Below are positions 7,393-16,039 of a DNA stretch of 64,000 nucleotides, piece by piece. The stretch spans positions 1,488,001-1,552,000 of the forward strand of contig NZ_FNTQ01000001.1 of the NCBI RefSeq assembly GCF_900105755.1, written 5' to 3'. The position numbers and the translations under genes are program-made. Within the stretch, counting starts at the first letter, position 1. Each line of letters starts with the position of its first letter. The DNA is from Streptomyces sp. Ag109_O5-10 (GTDB lineage: Bacteria; Actinomycetota; Actinomycetes; Streptomycetales; Streptomycetaceae). The notes beneath the pieces were generated by a model that saw only the letters and a program-made list of their open reading frames with translations, was not told the DNA's origin and did not search any database.

Positions 7393-9102
7393 ATGGTGGA
7401 TCAGGCTACGACCGATGTGGTGATCCTCGGCGGCGGGCTCGCGGGTCTCACGCTCGCGGTCCAGCTCAAGAACGCCCGTCCGGAGACGGACGTGGTGATC
7501 CTCGACAAGCGGGAGGGCCTGGCGCCGGAGGCGGCGTTCAAGGTCGGCGAGTCGACGGTGCCGGCGGGCGCGCACTACTTCGCCGAGATCGTCGCGATGA
7601 AGGAGCACTTGGAGAAGTTCCACCTGAAGAAGAACGGCCTGCGGTTCTTCCAGCCCGCGGGCGGCAACCGGGACCTCACCAAGCGGATCGAGCTCGGCCC
7701 GCGGGAGTTCCCGGCGCACAACAACTACCAGATCGACCGCGGCCGGTTCGAGAACGAGCTGACCCGGATGGCACTGGACGCCGGTGTGGACCTGCGCCAG
7801 GGCGCCTCGATCACCGACGTGGAACTGCGCGAGGGCGACGCGGACCACACGGTGTCCTACACACAGGGCGGCGAACCGCGCACCATCGACGCCCGCTGGC
7901 TGGTCGACGCGGCCGGCCGCGCCCACTTCGTCAAGCGCAAGCTGGGCCTGTCCCGCGAGGTGTCCCACACCATCAACGCCTCCTGGTTCCGCCTCACCGG
8001 CGGCATCGACCTGGAGGAGTGGGGCAGGGACGACCCCACGTGGATGGAGCGGATGAACCGCGCCGGCATCCGCAAGTTCTCCACCAACCACCTCATGGGC
8101 GAGGGTTACTGGGTGTGGCTGATCCCGCTGGGCTCGGACCACATCTCGGTCGGCGTCTGCGCGGACCCGCGGATCCACCCGTACGACGAGATCCGGACCT
8201 TCGAGAAGGTCCAGGAGTGGCTGCGCGCGAACGAGCCGCAGCTCGCCGAGGTGGTCGACGGCCGCACCGGTGACATCGCGGACTTCATCACCCTGAAGGA
8301 CTTCGCCTTCAGCACCGACCGGGTGTACTCGCCGGACCGCTGGATGCTGGTCGGCGAGGCCGGTGCCTTCGTGGACGCCTTCTACTCGCCCGGCTCGGAC
8401 ATGATCGGCTACGGCAACAGCGTCACCACCGACCTGGTCGTCCGGGACTTCGCCGGCGAGGAGATCGCCGAGCGGCTGGAGTTCTACAACGACTTCCACC
8501 TGCGTACCTTCCGGTTCGTGCTCTCCAAGGTCGAGGACCACTACCCGGCCTTCGGGAACCCGGCGGTGATGGTGCCGAAGCTGTGCTGGGACGCCATGCT
8601 CAACCACGTCGGCGTGGTGCTGGTCTTCGTCAAGAACCGCTTCCTGGACTACGCGTTCATGCAGCGGGTGCGCGGCGACCTCGAGAAGCTGTACGCGGTC
8701 AACGACCGGGTCCAGCAGGTCTTCCGCGACTGGAACGAGCTGGAGAAGGTGGTCACCGACGGCCCGGCCAACGCCTATGTGCCGGCCAAGGCGATCAAGG
8801 ACAGCCACGCCACCCTGGTGGTCGACTACACCGACGACGAACTGGCCGCCGAGATCTCCCGTGACGTCAGGGTCGCCGAAGCGCTGGCGGTCGCCGTCTT
8901 CCACCGGGCCGCCCGCGGACTCGGCGTCACCCCGGATCCGGAGGTGCCCGTCAACCCGTACGCGATCAGCCTGCGTCCCGACGACTGGCAGCGCGACGGC
9001 CTGCACACCGGGCCGGTCCTGCTGACGCTGGCCCAGGCGGAGGAGATCTCCGAGGGCAGCCAGGGCCTGTTCGCCGATCCACTGCTCGACGGTGCGGCAT
9101 GA
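7393..9102 (+). CDS. Flavin-dependent halogenase
   Basis: A 569-residue FAD-binding protein with both diagnostic halogenase motifs: the dinucleotide-binding GxGxxG (GGGLAG at residues 13-18) and WxWxIP (W240-V-W-L-I-P245), which keeps the flavin away from the substrate. KNGLRF starting at K80 corresponds to the conserved Lys that forms the chloramine in this family, and VGESTVP and YQIDRGRFE are family segments. Length and the C-terminal extension fit the phenolic/carrier-bound substrate class rather than free-tryptophan enzymes. The stop overlaps the next start as ATGA, so it is co-translated with the flavin reductase that would supply FADH2. A strong AGGAGGAG site precedes the ATG. The likely reaction is chlorination or bromination of the aromatic polyketide; some homologues act as monooxygenases, so activity is inferred. 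Confidence 0.85.
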   Translation: MVDQATTDVVILGGGLAGLTLAVQLKNARPETDVVILDKREGLAPEAAFKVGESTVPAGAHYFAEIVAMKEHLEKFHLKKNGLRFFQPAGGNRDLTKRIELGPREFPAHNNYQIDRGRFENELTRMALDAGVDLRQGASITDVELREGDADHTVSYTQGGEPRTIDARWLVDAAGRAHFVKRKLGLSREVSHTINASWFRLTGGIDLEEWGRDDPTWMERMNRAGIRKFSTNHLMGEGYWVWLIPLGSDHISVGVCADPRIHPYDEIRTFEKVQEWLRANEPQLAEVVDGRTGDIADFITLKDFAFSTDRVYSPDRWMLVGEAGAFVDAFYSPGSDMIGYGNSVTTDLVVRDFAGEEIAERLEFYNDFHLRTFRFVLSKVEDHYPAFGNPAVMVPKLCWDAMLNHVGVVLVFVKNRFLDYAFMQRVRGDLEKLYAVNDRVQQVFRDWNELEKVVTDGPANAYVPAKAIKDSHATLVVDYTDDELAAEISRDVRVAEALAVAVFHRAARGLGVTPDPEVPVNPYAISLRPDDWQRDGLHTGPVLLTLAQAEEISEGSQGLFADPLLDGAA

Positions 9103-9623
9103 GCGAGCGCCACGCGGCGGGCCTGCTGCCGCCGGACCCTGCCCTGGTGGACCCGCAGGCGCTGCGCAGCGTCTGCGCCCACTGGGCCACCGGCGTCACC
9201 GTGATCACCAGTGGCAGCACCGGGCGGACCGCGGGCCTGACGGTGAACTCCTTCACCTCGGTCTCGCTCGACCCGGCCCTGATCCTGGTCTGCATCCACA
9301 ACGACTCGAACGAACTGCCGGTCCTGCGGCGGACCGGTGCCTTCGCGGTGAACATCCTGGCCGCCGACCAGGAGGAGCTGTGCCGCACCTTCGCCAGCCG
9401 GCACACCCGGCACACCGCGCAGGCCGCCACCCGGCCGGGCATCACCGGCGTGCCCGTGCTGCCGGACGCGCTGGCCTATCTGGAGTGCCGGATCGACCGC
9501 GAGGTGGACGGCGGGGACCACGTGATCGTCATCGGCGAGGTGATCGACCTGGCCGTGCAGCGCGAGGAGGGGCCGCTGACCTTCTTCCGCAACGCCTTCC
9601 ACCGGCTGCCGGCCGCCTCCTGA
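9099..9623 (+). CDS. Flavin reductase (HpaC/ActVB-like)
   Basis: A 174-residue member of the flavin reductase domain family that uses NAD(P)H to make free reduced flavin for oxygenase partners. Characteristic segments are WATGVTVITS near the N-terminus, GLTVNSFTSVSLDPALILVC in the core FMN-binding loop, FAVNILAADQ and GDHVIVIGEVIDL. It starts within the stop of the halogenase gene (ATGA) and is followed after 50 bases by an acyl-CoA-dehydrogenase-like monooxygenase, so one reductase seems to feed three flavin-dependent enzymes: the halogenase and the two monooxygenases at 528 and 9674. Confidence 0.92.
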   Translation: MSERHAAGLLPPDPALVDPQALRSVCAHWATGVTVITSGSTGRTAGLTVNSFTSVSLDPALILVCIHNDSNELPVLRRTGAFAVNILAADQEELCRTFASRHTRHTAQAATRPGITGVPVLPDALAYLECRIDREVDGGDHVIVIGEVIDLAVQREEGPLTFFRNAFHRLPAAS

Positions 9624-9673
9624 CCAGATCCGCGCCGTTCCCGAGCAGTACCCGAGGAGTGAGGAGACGACAG

Positions 9674-10822
9674 ATGCCCACCGCCGGGTTGTGCACCGCC
9701 GCGACCGCGGTCGCCGCGACCGCCGGCCGCCGTGCCGAGGCCGCCGAGCGGGCCCGCGAACTCGATCCCGCCGTGCTGGAGGAGATCGTCCGGGCGGGTT
9801 TCGCCCGGCACTTCGTCCCCGCGGCGGTCGGCGGAACCGCCGGTTCCTTCACCGAGCTGGTGGAGGCCGTCCAGGTGATCGCCGAGGAGTGCCCGGCCAG
9901 TTCCTGGTGTGCCTCGCTGATCGCCTCGATCGCCCGGATGGCGGGGGCGTTCCTGCCCGAGGAGGGCCAGGCGAGGATCTGGGCGGCCGGCCCGGACACG
10001 GTGCTGGTCGGGTCCGTGACGCCGTTCGGCACCGCCCGGCCGGCCGCCGGGGGCTGGCTGGTCGCCGGCCGCTGGCCGTACATCAGCGGTGTCGCCCACT
10101 CGGACTGGGCGCTGATGTGCGGCCTGGTGGAGTCCGGGACGGGCAGCGAGGCGCGGCTGTTCGCCCTGCCGCGCTCCGCGTACCGGATCGAGGACACCTG
10201 GCACAGCGTCGGCATGGCCGCCACCGGCAGCAACACCCTGGTCCTCGACGAGGTGTTCGTGCCCGAGCACCTCTCCTTCGACCGGGCCGACCTGTTCGCC
10301 GGACGCACCGGTGAGGCCCGGGGCGGGGTCGCGGCGGCCTGCCACCGCGCCCCGCTCCAGGCGGTCAACGGGCTGATGTTCGCCGCGCCTGCGGTCGGCG
10401 CCGCGCTCGGCATGGTCCGCACCTTCTCGGTGTACTTCGCCGAGAAGGCCGGCCACGCCCCGCAGCTGCCCGGCACCACCGGCGTGCAGGGCGTGCGGGG
10501 CTCCGCCGAGCAGGCACTGGCCCGCTCGGCCGGCGAGGTGGACGCGGCCCGGCTGCTGCTGGAGCGGGCCGCCCGGCTCGCCGACGAGGGCGCCGCCACC
10601 CACCCGCTGGACACCACCCGCAACCTGCGGGACTGCGCCCTGGCCGTCGACCTGTCGGTGACCGCGGTCGACCGGCTGTTCCGCCAGTCCGGCACCCGCG
10701 GGCAGGCGGTCTCCGGTTCGATGCAGCGGCTGTGGCGGGACGTCACCGCCATCTCCACCCATGTGGCGCTGCAGTTCGAGCCGGCCGCCCGCGGCTGGGT
10801 CGACCAGGTGCTCAAGGCCTGA
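9674..10822 (+). CDS. Acyl-CoA-dehydrogenase-like FADH2-dependent monooxygenase, second paralogue
   Basis: A 382-residue homologue of the protein at 528 with the same landmarks: FARHFVPAAVGG, ECPASSWCASLIAS, GRWPYISGVAHSDWALMCG, ATGSNTLVLDEVFVPEH and a C-terminal FRQSGTRGQAV with QRLWRDVTA, typical of the HsaA/ActVA-ORF5 oxygenases. It needs reduced flavin from a partner, and the flavin reductase lies 50 bases upstream in the same operon. With two such oxygenases plus an ABM protein the cluster can introduce several oxygens into the aromatic core. The ATG is preceded by GAGGAGACGACAG. It ends the leftward part of the plus-strand operon, at a perfect 24-bp hairpin. Confidence 0.88.
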   Translation: MPTAGLCTAATAVAATAGRRAEAAERARELDPAVLEEIVRAGFARHFVPAAVGGTAGSFTELVEAVQVIAEECPASSWCASLIASIARMAGAFLPEEGQARIWAAGPDTVLVGSVTPFGTARPAAGGWLVAGRWPYISGVAHSDWALMCGLVESGTGSEARLFALPRSAYRIEDTWHSVGMAATGSNTLVLDEVFVPEHLSFDRADLFAGRTGEARGGVAAACHRAPLQAVNGLMFAAPAVGAALGMVRTFSVYFAEKAGHAPQLPGTTGVQGVRGSAEQALARSAGEVDAARLLLERAARLADEGAATHPLDTTRNLRDCALAVDLSVTAVDRLFRQSGTRGQAVSGSMQRLWRDVTAISTHVALQFEPAARGWVDQVLKA

Positions 10823-10836
10823 ACCGGGCCGCCCGT

Positions 10837-10888
10837 ACGACGTCAGGGCGCCGGGACCTCGGTGGAGGTCCCGGCGCCCTGACGTCGT
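10837..10888. terminator. Perfect 24-bp bidirectional terminator
   Basis: A 24-bp stem with no mismatch encloses a four-base GGTG loop between two genes that converge (monooxygenase on plus, ketoreductase on minus). It is the strongest hairpin I found in the window and should stop transcription from both sides. Confidence 0.85.
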
Positions 10889-10923
10889 GGCGATCGGTGG
10901 CGAGCAGTGAGGGTCAGCGGGGA

Positions 10924-11724
10924 TCAGTAGTTGCCCAGGCCGCCGCAGACGTTCAGCGCCTGGGCGGTGACCGCCGCGGCGCCCGGGGAGACCAGGTAGG
11001 AGACCATCGCGGCCACCTCGCTCGGCTCCACGTAGCGGCCGAGCGGCACCCGGGTGGTGATCCTGCTGTGCGCCTCCTGCTCGTCCACGCCCCAGATCCC
11101 GGCGTAGTGCTCACGCACCCGCTCGGCCATCGGGGTCTCCACGAATCCCGGGCAGACCGCGTTGACGGTGATCCCGGTCCTGGCCAGCTCCAGGCCCAGG
11201 GACTTGGAGAAGCCGACCACGCCGTGCTTGGAGGCGGTGTAGGGCGCCGCGTGCACCACGCCCTGCTTGCCGCCGGTGGAGGCGATGTTGACGATCCGTC
11301 CGGTGCCGCGCTCCAGCATGCCGCCGCTGGTCAGCGCCGCCTTGGTGACCAGGAAGACGCTGTTCAGGTTGGTGTTGATCACGTCGAACCACAGTTCGTC
11401 GGGGACCTCGGCGGTGGCGCCGCCGCCCGGCCGGCCGGCGTTGTTGACCAGCACGTCGAGCCGCCCGTAGCGCTCGACGGTGGCCTCGACCAGCGCCCGC
11501 ACCTGCTCGGGCGAGGTGACGTCGCAGGTGCTGCCGTCGACGTCCAGGCCCTCGGCGCGCAGCTCGGTGAGGGTGTCCTCGAGGGTCTTGGCGGTCCGGG
11601 CACACAGGTAGACCGCGTGGCCCTGGCGGGCCAGCGTACGGGCGATCTCGTGGCCGATGCCGCTGGTGGCGCCGGTGACCAGCGCGACCGGCCGCTCGCT
11701 GTCGGTGGAAGTGGATGCGTTCAT
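10924..11724 (-). CDS. ActIII-like C9 polyketide ketoreductase
   Basis: A 266-residue short-chain dehydrogenase that follows ActIII nearly motif by motif. It has the NADPH loop GATSGIG (residues 18-24), NNAG, the ActIII signature PGG (99-101) that governs stereochemistry, and the triad S149, Y162 and K166. ActIII reduces the C9 carbonyl of the growing or first-cyclised octaketide. The ATG at 11724 was chosen because longer in-frame starts would run across the divergent promoter and into the opposite gene. It is transcribed away from the KS/CLF/ACP block, the same arrangement as actIII/actI. The shared promoter holds SARP heptamers. Confidence 0.95.
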   Translation of the reverse strand: MNASTSTDSERPVALVTGATSGIGHEIARTLARQGHAVYLCARTAKTLEDTLTELRAEGLDVDGSTCDVTSPEQVRALVEATVERYGRLDVLVNNAGRPGGGATAEVPDELWFDVINTNLNSVFLVTKAALTSGGMLERGTGRIVNIASTGGKQGVVHAAPYTASKHGVVGFSKSLGLELARTGITVNAVCPGFVETPMAERVREHYAGIWGVDEQEAHSRITTRVPLGRYVEPSEVAAMVSYLVSPGAAAVTAQALNVCGGLGNY

Positions 11725-11752
11725 GCACACCACCGTCGCCGCGGCGGCTCGC

Positions 11753-11813
11753 GCCCCGGTCGAGCCCCGCTCCAGCCCCGCGGCGCGGCCGTCGAGCCCG
11801 CCTCGACCGGGGC
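11753..11813. promoter_or_regulatory. Divergent promoter with two SARP heptamer pairs
   Basis: Between the ketoreductase and the SnoaL/KS operon lie TCGAGCC at 11760 and TCCAGCC at 11771, and TCGAGCC at 11792 and TCGACCG at 11803. Within each pair the spacing is exactly 11 bases, the SARP operator pattern. A 12-bp inverted repeat (11753-11764 with 11802-11813) overlays the heptamers, so the site may serve both directions. Confidence 0.75.
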
Positions 11814-11871
11814 TCTTGGACGCGATTGAAGACTGAGCGCAATCAACGACCGCGTGAAGGAGTCCGAGGAG

Positions 11872-12297
11872 ATGGAGTCGACCGGCGTCAGCGCCGAGTT
11901 GTACGCAGAGGTTCTTCAGTACTACGCGCGTCAGATGCAGGCGCTGGACGCGGGCAAGGTGGAGGAGTACGCCGCCACCTTCACCGAGGACGCGGTGTTC
12001 GGCCACACGCCCGGCCGGGAGCCGGCGCGCACTCGGGCCGGCATCCTGTCCGACCTTTACCAGGTGCGCGAGCGGTTCACCGTCGATCCGCAGCAGCGGC
12101 GCCACATGTTCACGATGGTCGACGTCGAGCGACTGGGCGACGGCAGGCTCCGCAGCACCTGCTACGCGCTGGTGCTGACCACCCGGCCGGGCGACGGTCC
12201 GGAGCTGGTCCGCAGTTGCGTGGTGCGCGACGTCCTGGTCCGCGAGGACGGACGGCTGCGCAACCAGGAGCGGCTCGTCGACCACGACGGTTTCTGA
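11872..12297 (+). CDS. SnoaL/NTF2-like small protein
   Basis: A 141-residue alpha+beta-barrel protein of the SnoaL-like/NTF2 superfamily. The N-terminal helix ([18 protein letters not shown]), the short [12 protein letters not shown] segment and the strand pattern ([41 protein letters not shown]) are characteristic. Members in aromatic polyketide clusters act as cyclases or as cofactor-free or NTF2-type hydroxylase helpers; which applies here is not visible. The ATG at 11872 lies nine bases after AAGGAG; a GTG 18 bases upstream is possible but has no ribosome binding site. It is the first gene of the KS/CLF/ACP operon and only 14 bases before the KS start. Confidence 0.75.
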   Translation: MESTGVSAELYAEVLQYYARQMQALDAGKVEEYAATFTEDAVFGHTPGREPARTRAGILSDLYQVRERFTVDPQQRRHMFTMVDVERLGDGRLRSTCYALVLTTRPGDGPELVRSCVVRDVLVREDGRLRNQERLVDHDGF

Positions 12298-12311
12298 GAG
12301 AGGTGGTTGTG

Positions 12312-13583
12312 ATGAGCCGACGAGTGGTCATCACCGGCATCGGCGTACGCGCCCCGGGCGGCCGGGGCACCAAGGAGTTCTGGGACCTGCTCACCGCGGG
12401 CCGTACCGCGACCCGGCGGATCAGTTTCTTCGACCCGTCGTCGTACCGGTCGCAGATCGCCGGCGAGGCGGACTTCGAGCCGGTGTGGGAGGGGCTGAGC
12501 CAGCGGGAGATCCGCCGCATGGACCGGGCCACCCAGTTCGCCGTGGTCTGCGCCCAGGAGGCCGTGCGCGACAGCGGCCTGGACTTCGCGGGCGTCGACC
12601 CGGCGCGGATCGGGGTCACCCTGGGCAGCGCGGTGGCCGCGGCCACCAGCCTGGAGCGCGAGTACCTGGTGCTGTCCGACTCCGGCCGCGACTGGCTGGT
12701 GGACAGCGAGGAGTGGCTGTCGCCGCACATGTTCGACTACCTGGCACCGAGCGTGATGCCGGCCGAGGTGGCGTGGAAGGTCGGCGCGGAAGGGCCGGTG
12801 TCGCTGGTCTCCAACGGCTGCACCTCCGGCCTGGACGCGGTCGGACACGCCCTGCAGCTGATCCAGGAGGGATCGGCCGACGTCATCGTGGCGGGCGCCA
12901 CCGACACCCCGATCACACCGATCGTGGTGGCCTGCTTCGACGCGATCAAGGCGACCACCGCACGGAACGACGAACCGGAGACCGCCTCCCGCCCGTTCGA
13001 CCGCTCCCGCACCGGCTTCGTGCTCGCCGAGGGCGCCGCGATGTTCGTCCTGGAGACCCTGGAGTCGGCGCGGCGCCGCGGCGCCCCGGTCTACGCCGAG
13101 GTCAGCGGCTACGGCACCCGCTGCAACGCGTACCACATGACCGGCCTCAAGCCGGACGGCCGGGAGATGGCCGAGGCGATCCGGGTCGCCCTGGACCAGG
13201 CCCGCGTCGACCCGACCGACGTGGACTACATCAACGCCCACGGCTCCGGCACCAAGCAGAACGACCGGCACGAGACCGCCGCGGTCAAACGCGCCCTCGG
13301 CGATCACGCCTACCGCACGCCGGTCAGCTCGATCAAGTCGATGGTCGGTCACTCGCTGGGCGCCATCGGTTCGGTGGAGATCGCCGCCTGCGCGCTCGCC
13401 ATCAAGAACGGCGTGGTGCCGCCCACCGCCAACCTGCACGAGGCCGACCCCGAGTGCGACCTCGACTACGTGCCGCTGACCGCGCGCGAACTGGACGTGC
13501 GGACCGTGCTCACGGTCGGCAGCGGCTTCGGCGGCTTCCAGACCGCGATGGTGCTGCGGCGCCCGACCGGGGAGAAGGAATGA
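12312..13583 (+). CDS. Type II PKS ketosynthase alpha
   Basis: A 423-residue KS-alpha subunit that condenses malonyl units on the ACP as a heterodimer with the chain length factor. The active-site nucleophile is C170 in [14 protein letters not shown], and the catalytic His residues are H310 in [11 protein letters not shown] and H347 in [11 protein letters not shown]. The C-terminus [11 protein letters not shown] is canonical. The usual Ser-Thr-Gly-Cys is Ser-Asn-Gly-Cys here, a mild change. The stop overlaps the CLF start (ATGA), giving equimolar production. Context with an ActIII-type reductase and ActVII-type cyclase argues for an acetate-primed, probably octaketide chain. Confidence 0.97.
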   Translation: MSRRVVITGIGVRAPGGRGTKEFWDLLTAGRTATRRISFFDPSSYRSQIAGEADFEPVWEGLSQREIRRMDRATQFAVVCAQEAVRDSGLDFAGVDPARIGVTLGSAVAAATSLEREYLVLSDSGRDWLVDSEEWLSPHMFDYLAPSVMPAEVAWKVGAEGPVSLVSNGCTSGLDAVGHALQLIQEGSADVIVAGATDTPITPIVVACFDAIKATTARNDEPETASRPFDRSRTGFVLAEGAAMFVLETLESARRRGAPVYAEVSGYGTRCNAYHMTGLKPDGREMAEAIRVALDQARVDPTDVDYINAHGSGTKQNDRHETAAVKRALGDHAYRTPVSSIKSMVGHSLGAIGSVEIAACALAIKNGVVPPTANLHEADPECDLDYVPLTARELDVRTVLTVGSGFGGFQTAMVLRRPTGEKE

Positions 13584-14821
13584 CCAGGACCGTAGTCACC
13601 GGGATCGGCGCGCTCGCCGCCAACGGGCTGGGCACCCAGGACTTCTGGGCCGCCGCCCGGGAGGGCCGGCACGGCCTCGGCGAGCTCACCCGGTTCGACG
13701 TGGCGAAGTACCCGGCCAAGCTGGCCGGCGAGATCCGCGGGTTCGACGTGGCCGACCACCTGCCCGACCGGCTGCTCCCGCAGACCGACGTGTCCACCCG
13801 GTACGCGCTGGTCGCGGCCGGCTGGGCGTTGGAGGACGCGAAGGTCGACCCGGCCAGCCTGGTCGACTACGACATGGGCGTGGTCACCGCCAACGCCCTC
13901 GGCGGCTTCGAGTTCACCCACCGGGAGTTCCACAAACTGTGGACCCGGGGCCCGCAGACGGTCAGCGTCTACGAGTCCTTCGCCTGGTTCTACGCGGTGA
14001 ACACCGGGCAGATCTCCATCCGGCACGGCATGCGCGGCCCGTCCAGCGCGCTGGTCACCGAGCAGGCGGGCGGCCTGGACGCGATCGGCCACGCCCGGCG
14101 GACCGTGCGCCGCGGCACCCCGCTGGTGGTCGCGGGCGGTGTCGACTCCGCGCTCGACCCCTGGGGATGGGCTGCGCAGATCGCCGGCGACCGGCTCTCC
14201 ACCAGCACCGATCCTGGCCGCGCCTACCTGCCCTTCGACCGGGACGCCCACGGTTACGTCCCCGGCGAGGGCGGCGCGCTGCTGGTGCTGGAGGACGCCG
14301 AGGCGGCGCTGCGCCGCGGCGCCCCGGACATCCTCGGCGAGATCGCCGGCTACGCCAGCGGTTTCGACCCCGCGCCGGGCTCCGGCCGTCCCCCGGCGCT
14401 GCGCCGCACCGTCGAGGCGGCACTCGCCGACGCCGGGGTGACGGCCGGCCAGGTCGACCTGGTCCTCGCCGACGCGGTCGGGGTGCCCGGCCTGGACCGG
14501 GCGGAGGCGGCCGCGCTGCGCGAGGTGTTCGGGCCGGGCGCGGTGCCGGTGACCGCGCCGAAGGCCGGGTCCGGCCGCACCTACGCGGGCGGCGGCGCGC
14601 TGGACACCGCCGTCGCGCTGCTGGCGATCCGTGACGGCGTGATCCCGCCCACCCCCGGCACCCGCGAGGTGCCCGCCGAGTACGGCATCGACCTGGTCCG
14701 CGACCGGGCCCGGGAGGCGGCCGTGCGCACCGTGCTCGTGGTCGCCCGCGGCCTGCGGGGCTTCAACTCGGCTGTCGTGGTCCGCGCCTGGGACTCCGAC
14801 GCCGCCAACGACCCTTCTTGA
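13580..14821 (+). CDS. Chain length factor (ketosynthase beta)
   Basis: The 413-residue KS-beta partner. The active-site Cys is replaced by Gln (Q162 in [16 protein letters not shown]), the hallmark of CLF, which decarboxylates malonyl-ACP to prime synthesis and sets chain length in the heterodimer pocket. Domain architecture is otherwise that of a thiolase-fold KS ([27 protein letters not shown]). Translation is coupled to KS-alpha by a four-base overlap and is followed after ten bases by the ACP. Chain length could be predicted from pocket residues by alignment, which I cannot do here. Confidence 0.96.
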   Translation: MTRTVVTGIGALAANGLGTQDFWAAAREGRHGLGELTRFDVAKYPAKLAGEIRGFDVADHLPDRLLPQTDVSTRYALVAAGWALEDAKVDPASLVDYDMGVVTANALGGFEFTHREFHKLWTRGPQTVSVYESFAWFYAVNTGQISIRHGMRGPSSALVTEQAGGLDAIGHARRTVRRGTPLVVAGGVDSALDPWGWAAQIAGDRLSTSTDPGRAYLPFDRDAHGYVPGEGGALLVLEDAEAALRRGAPDILGEIAGYASGFDPAPGSGRPPALRRTVEAALADAGVTAGQVDLVLADAVGVPGLDRAEAAALREVFGPGAVPVTAPKAGSGRTYAGGGALDTAVALLAIRDGVIPPTPGTREVPAEYGIDLVRDRAREAAVRTVLVVARGLRGFNSAVVVRAWDSDAANDPS

Positions 14822-14831
14822 GGAGACAGTT

Positions 14832-15089
14832 GTGAACATCACCGTGGACGAGATCCGCCGTGTCATCGTCGCCAGCGCCGGCGCCTCCGAATCCGGGGTC
14901 TCCGACGCCGACTTCGCCGACACCACCTTCGACGCGCTCGGCTACGAGTCGCTGGCCCTGATGGAGACCGCCACCGCGATCGAGAGCGAGTTCGGCGTGC
15001 TGATACCGGACGAGCTGCTCTTCAACGCCCGCACGCCTCGTGAGCTGGCCGAACTGGTGCGCTCCGCGAAGGAGGCCGCGGCCGCATGA
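14832..15089 (+). CDS. Type II PKS acyl carrier protein
   Basis: An 85-residue ACP. The phosphopantetheine attachment site is S40 in LGYESLALMETA, the standard LGYDSLALME variant of aromatic polyketide ACPs. The helix-loop-helix pattern is complete, ending with TPRELAELVRSAKEA. The GTG start follows AGGAGACAG. The stop overlaps the start of the aromatase/cyclase (ATGA). It carries the poly-beta-keto chain for KS/CLF, KR and cyclases. Confidence 0.96.
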   Translation: MNITVDEIRRVIVASAGASESGVSDADFADTTFDALGYESLALMETATAIESEFGVLIPDELLFNARTPRELAELVRSAKEAAAA

Positions 15090-16039
15090 GCCCCCGCACC
15101 CGAGAGACGGAGCACAGCAGGGAGGTTCACGCTCCCGCCGACCGGCTGTACGCACTGGTCGCGGACGTCAGCCGCTGGCCGGTGCTGCTGGGTCCGTGCG
15201 TACGGGCCAGGCAGATCGAGCGGGACGGCGCCGACGAGCGGATCGAGCTGTGGGCGCGGACCAACGGCACGATGGCGACCTGGACCTCCCGCCGCTCCCT
15301 GGACCCCCGGGCCCTGCGGATCTCCTTCCGCCAGGACCGGTCCACCGCGCCGGTCGCCGCCATGTCCGGCGAGTGGTCGTTCCGTCCGGCCGGCGAGGGC
15401 CGCACCCGGATCGTACTGACCCATGCCTTCACCGCCGTGGACGACGATCCCCAGGCACTGGAGTGGATCGCCCGGGCGGTGGACCGCAACAGCGTCGAGG
15501 AACTGGCCGCGCTCGGCGACTTCGCCGAACGCCCGTATCCCCTGGAGCAGTTGGTCTTCTCGTTCCACGACCGGGTGGTGGCGCCCGGCGCGGACCCGGC
15601 CGACGTGTACGACTTCGTGTACCGCTGCGACCTGTGGCCCGAGCGGCTTCCGCACGTCGGCCGGGTCGACCTCACCGAGGACCCGGCGGGCGTGCAGGTG
15701 ATGGCGATGGACACCCTCACCTCCGACGGCCGCAGCCACACCACCGCCTCGGTCCGGCTGTGCGTGCCCGGCGAGCGGATCTCCTACAAGCAGACCGTGC
15801 TGCCCGCCCTGCTGTCCGGGCACAGTGGTCTGTGGGAGTTCGAGAGGTCGGGCGGCGGCACCGCGATCGTCTCGCACCACACCGTGGCGGTCGACCCGGC
15901 CGCGGTGGCGCGGACGCTCGGCGCGGGCGCCACCTTCGAGCAGGCGTGCGCGCACGTCCGCGACACCCTGGGCGCCAACAGCAGGGCCACCATGGAGGCG
16001 GCGTGCGCGTACGCGGCATCGGTGGTGCGGCGCCCATGA
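15086..16039 (+). CDS. Didomain aromatase/cyclase (ActVII-like)
   Basis: A 317-residue protein with two START/SRPBCC repeats (about residues 1-150 and 155-310); each starts with a motif like EVHAPADRLYALVADVSRWP or FSFHDRVVAPGADPADVYDFV. Didomain ARO/CYC proteins of the ActVII type dehydrate and aromatise the first ring after C9 reduction, which matches the ActIII-like reductase encoded in the same locus. Overlapping start and stop codons on both sides place it in one translationally coupled chain from KS to the AMP ligase. Confidence 0.92.
   Translation: MSPRTRETEHSREVHAPADRLYALVADVSRWPVLLGPCVRARQIERDGADERIELWARTNGTMATWTSRRSLDPRALRISFRQDRSTAPVAAMSGEWSFRPAGEGRTRIVLTHAFTAVDDDPQALEWIARAVDRNSVEELAALGDFAERPYPLEQLVFSFHDRVVAPGADPADVYDFVYRCDLWPERLPHVGRVDLTEDPAGVQVMAMDTLTSDGRSHTTASVRLCVPGERISYKQTVLPALLSGHSGLWEFERSGGGTAIVSHHTVAVDPAAVARTLGAGATFEQACAHVRDTLGANSRATMEAACAYAASVVRRP

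Noticed and set aside
11725..12285. Longer start for the C9 ketoreductase (453 codons)
   Set aside because: The extension would read through the divergent promoter and antisense to the SnoaL-like gene; the ActIII-like N-terminus begins at 11724.
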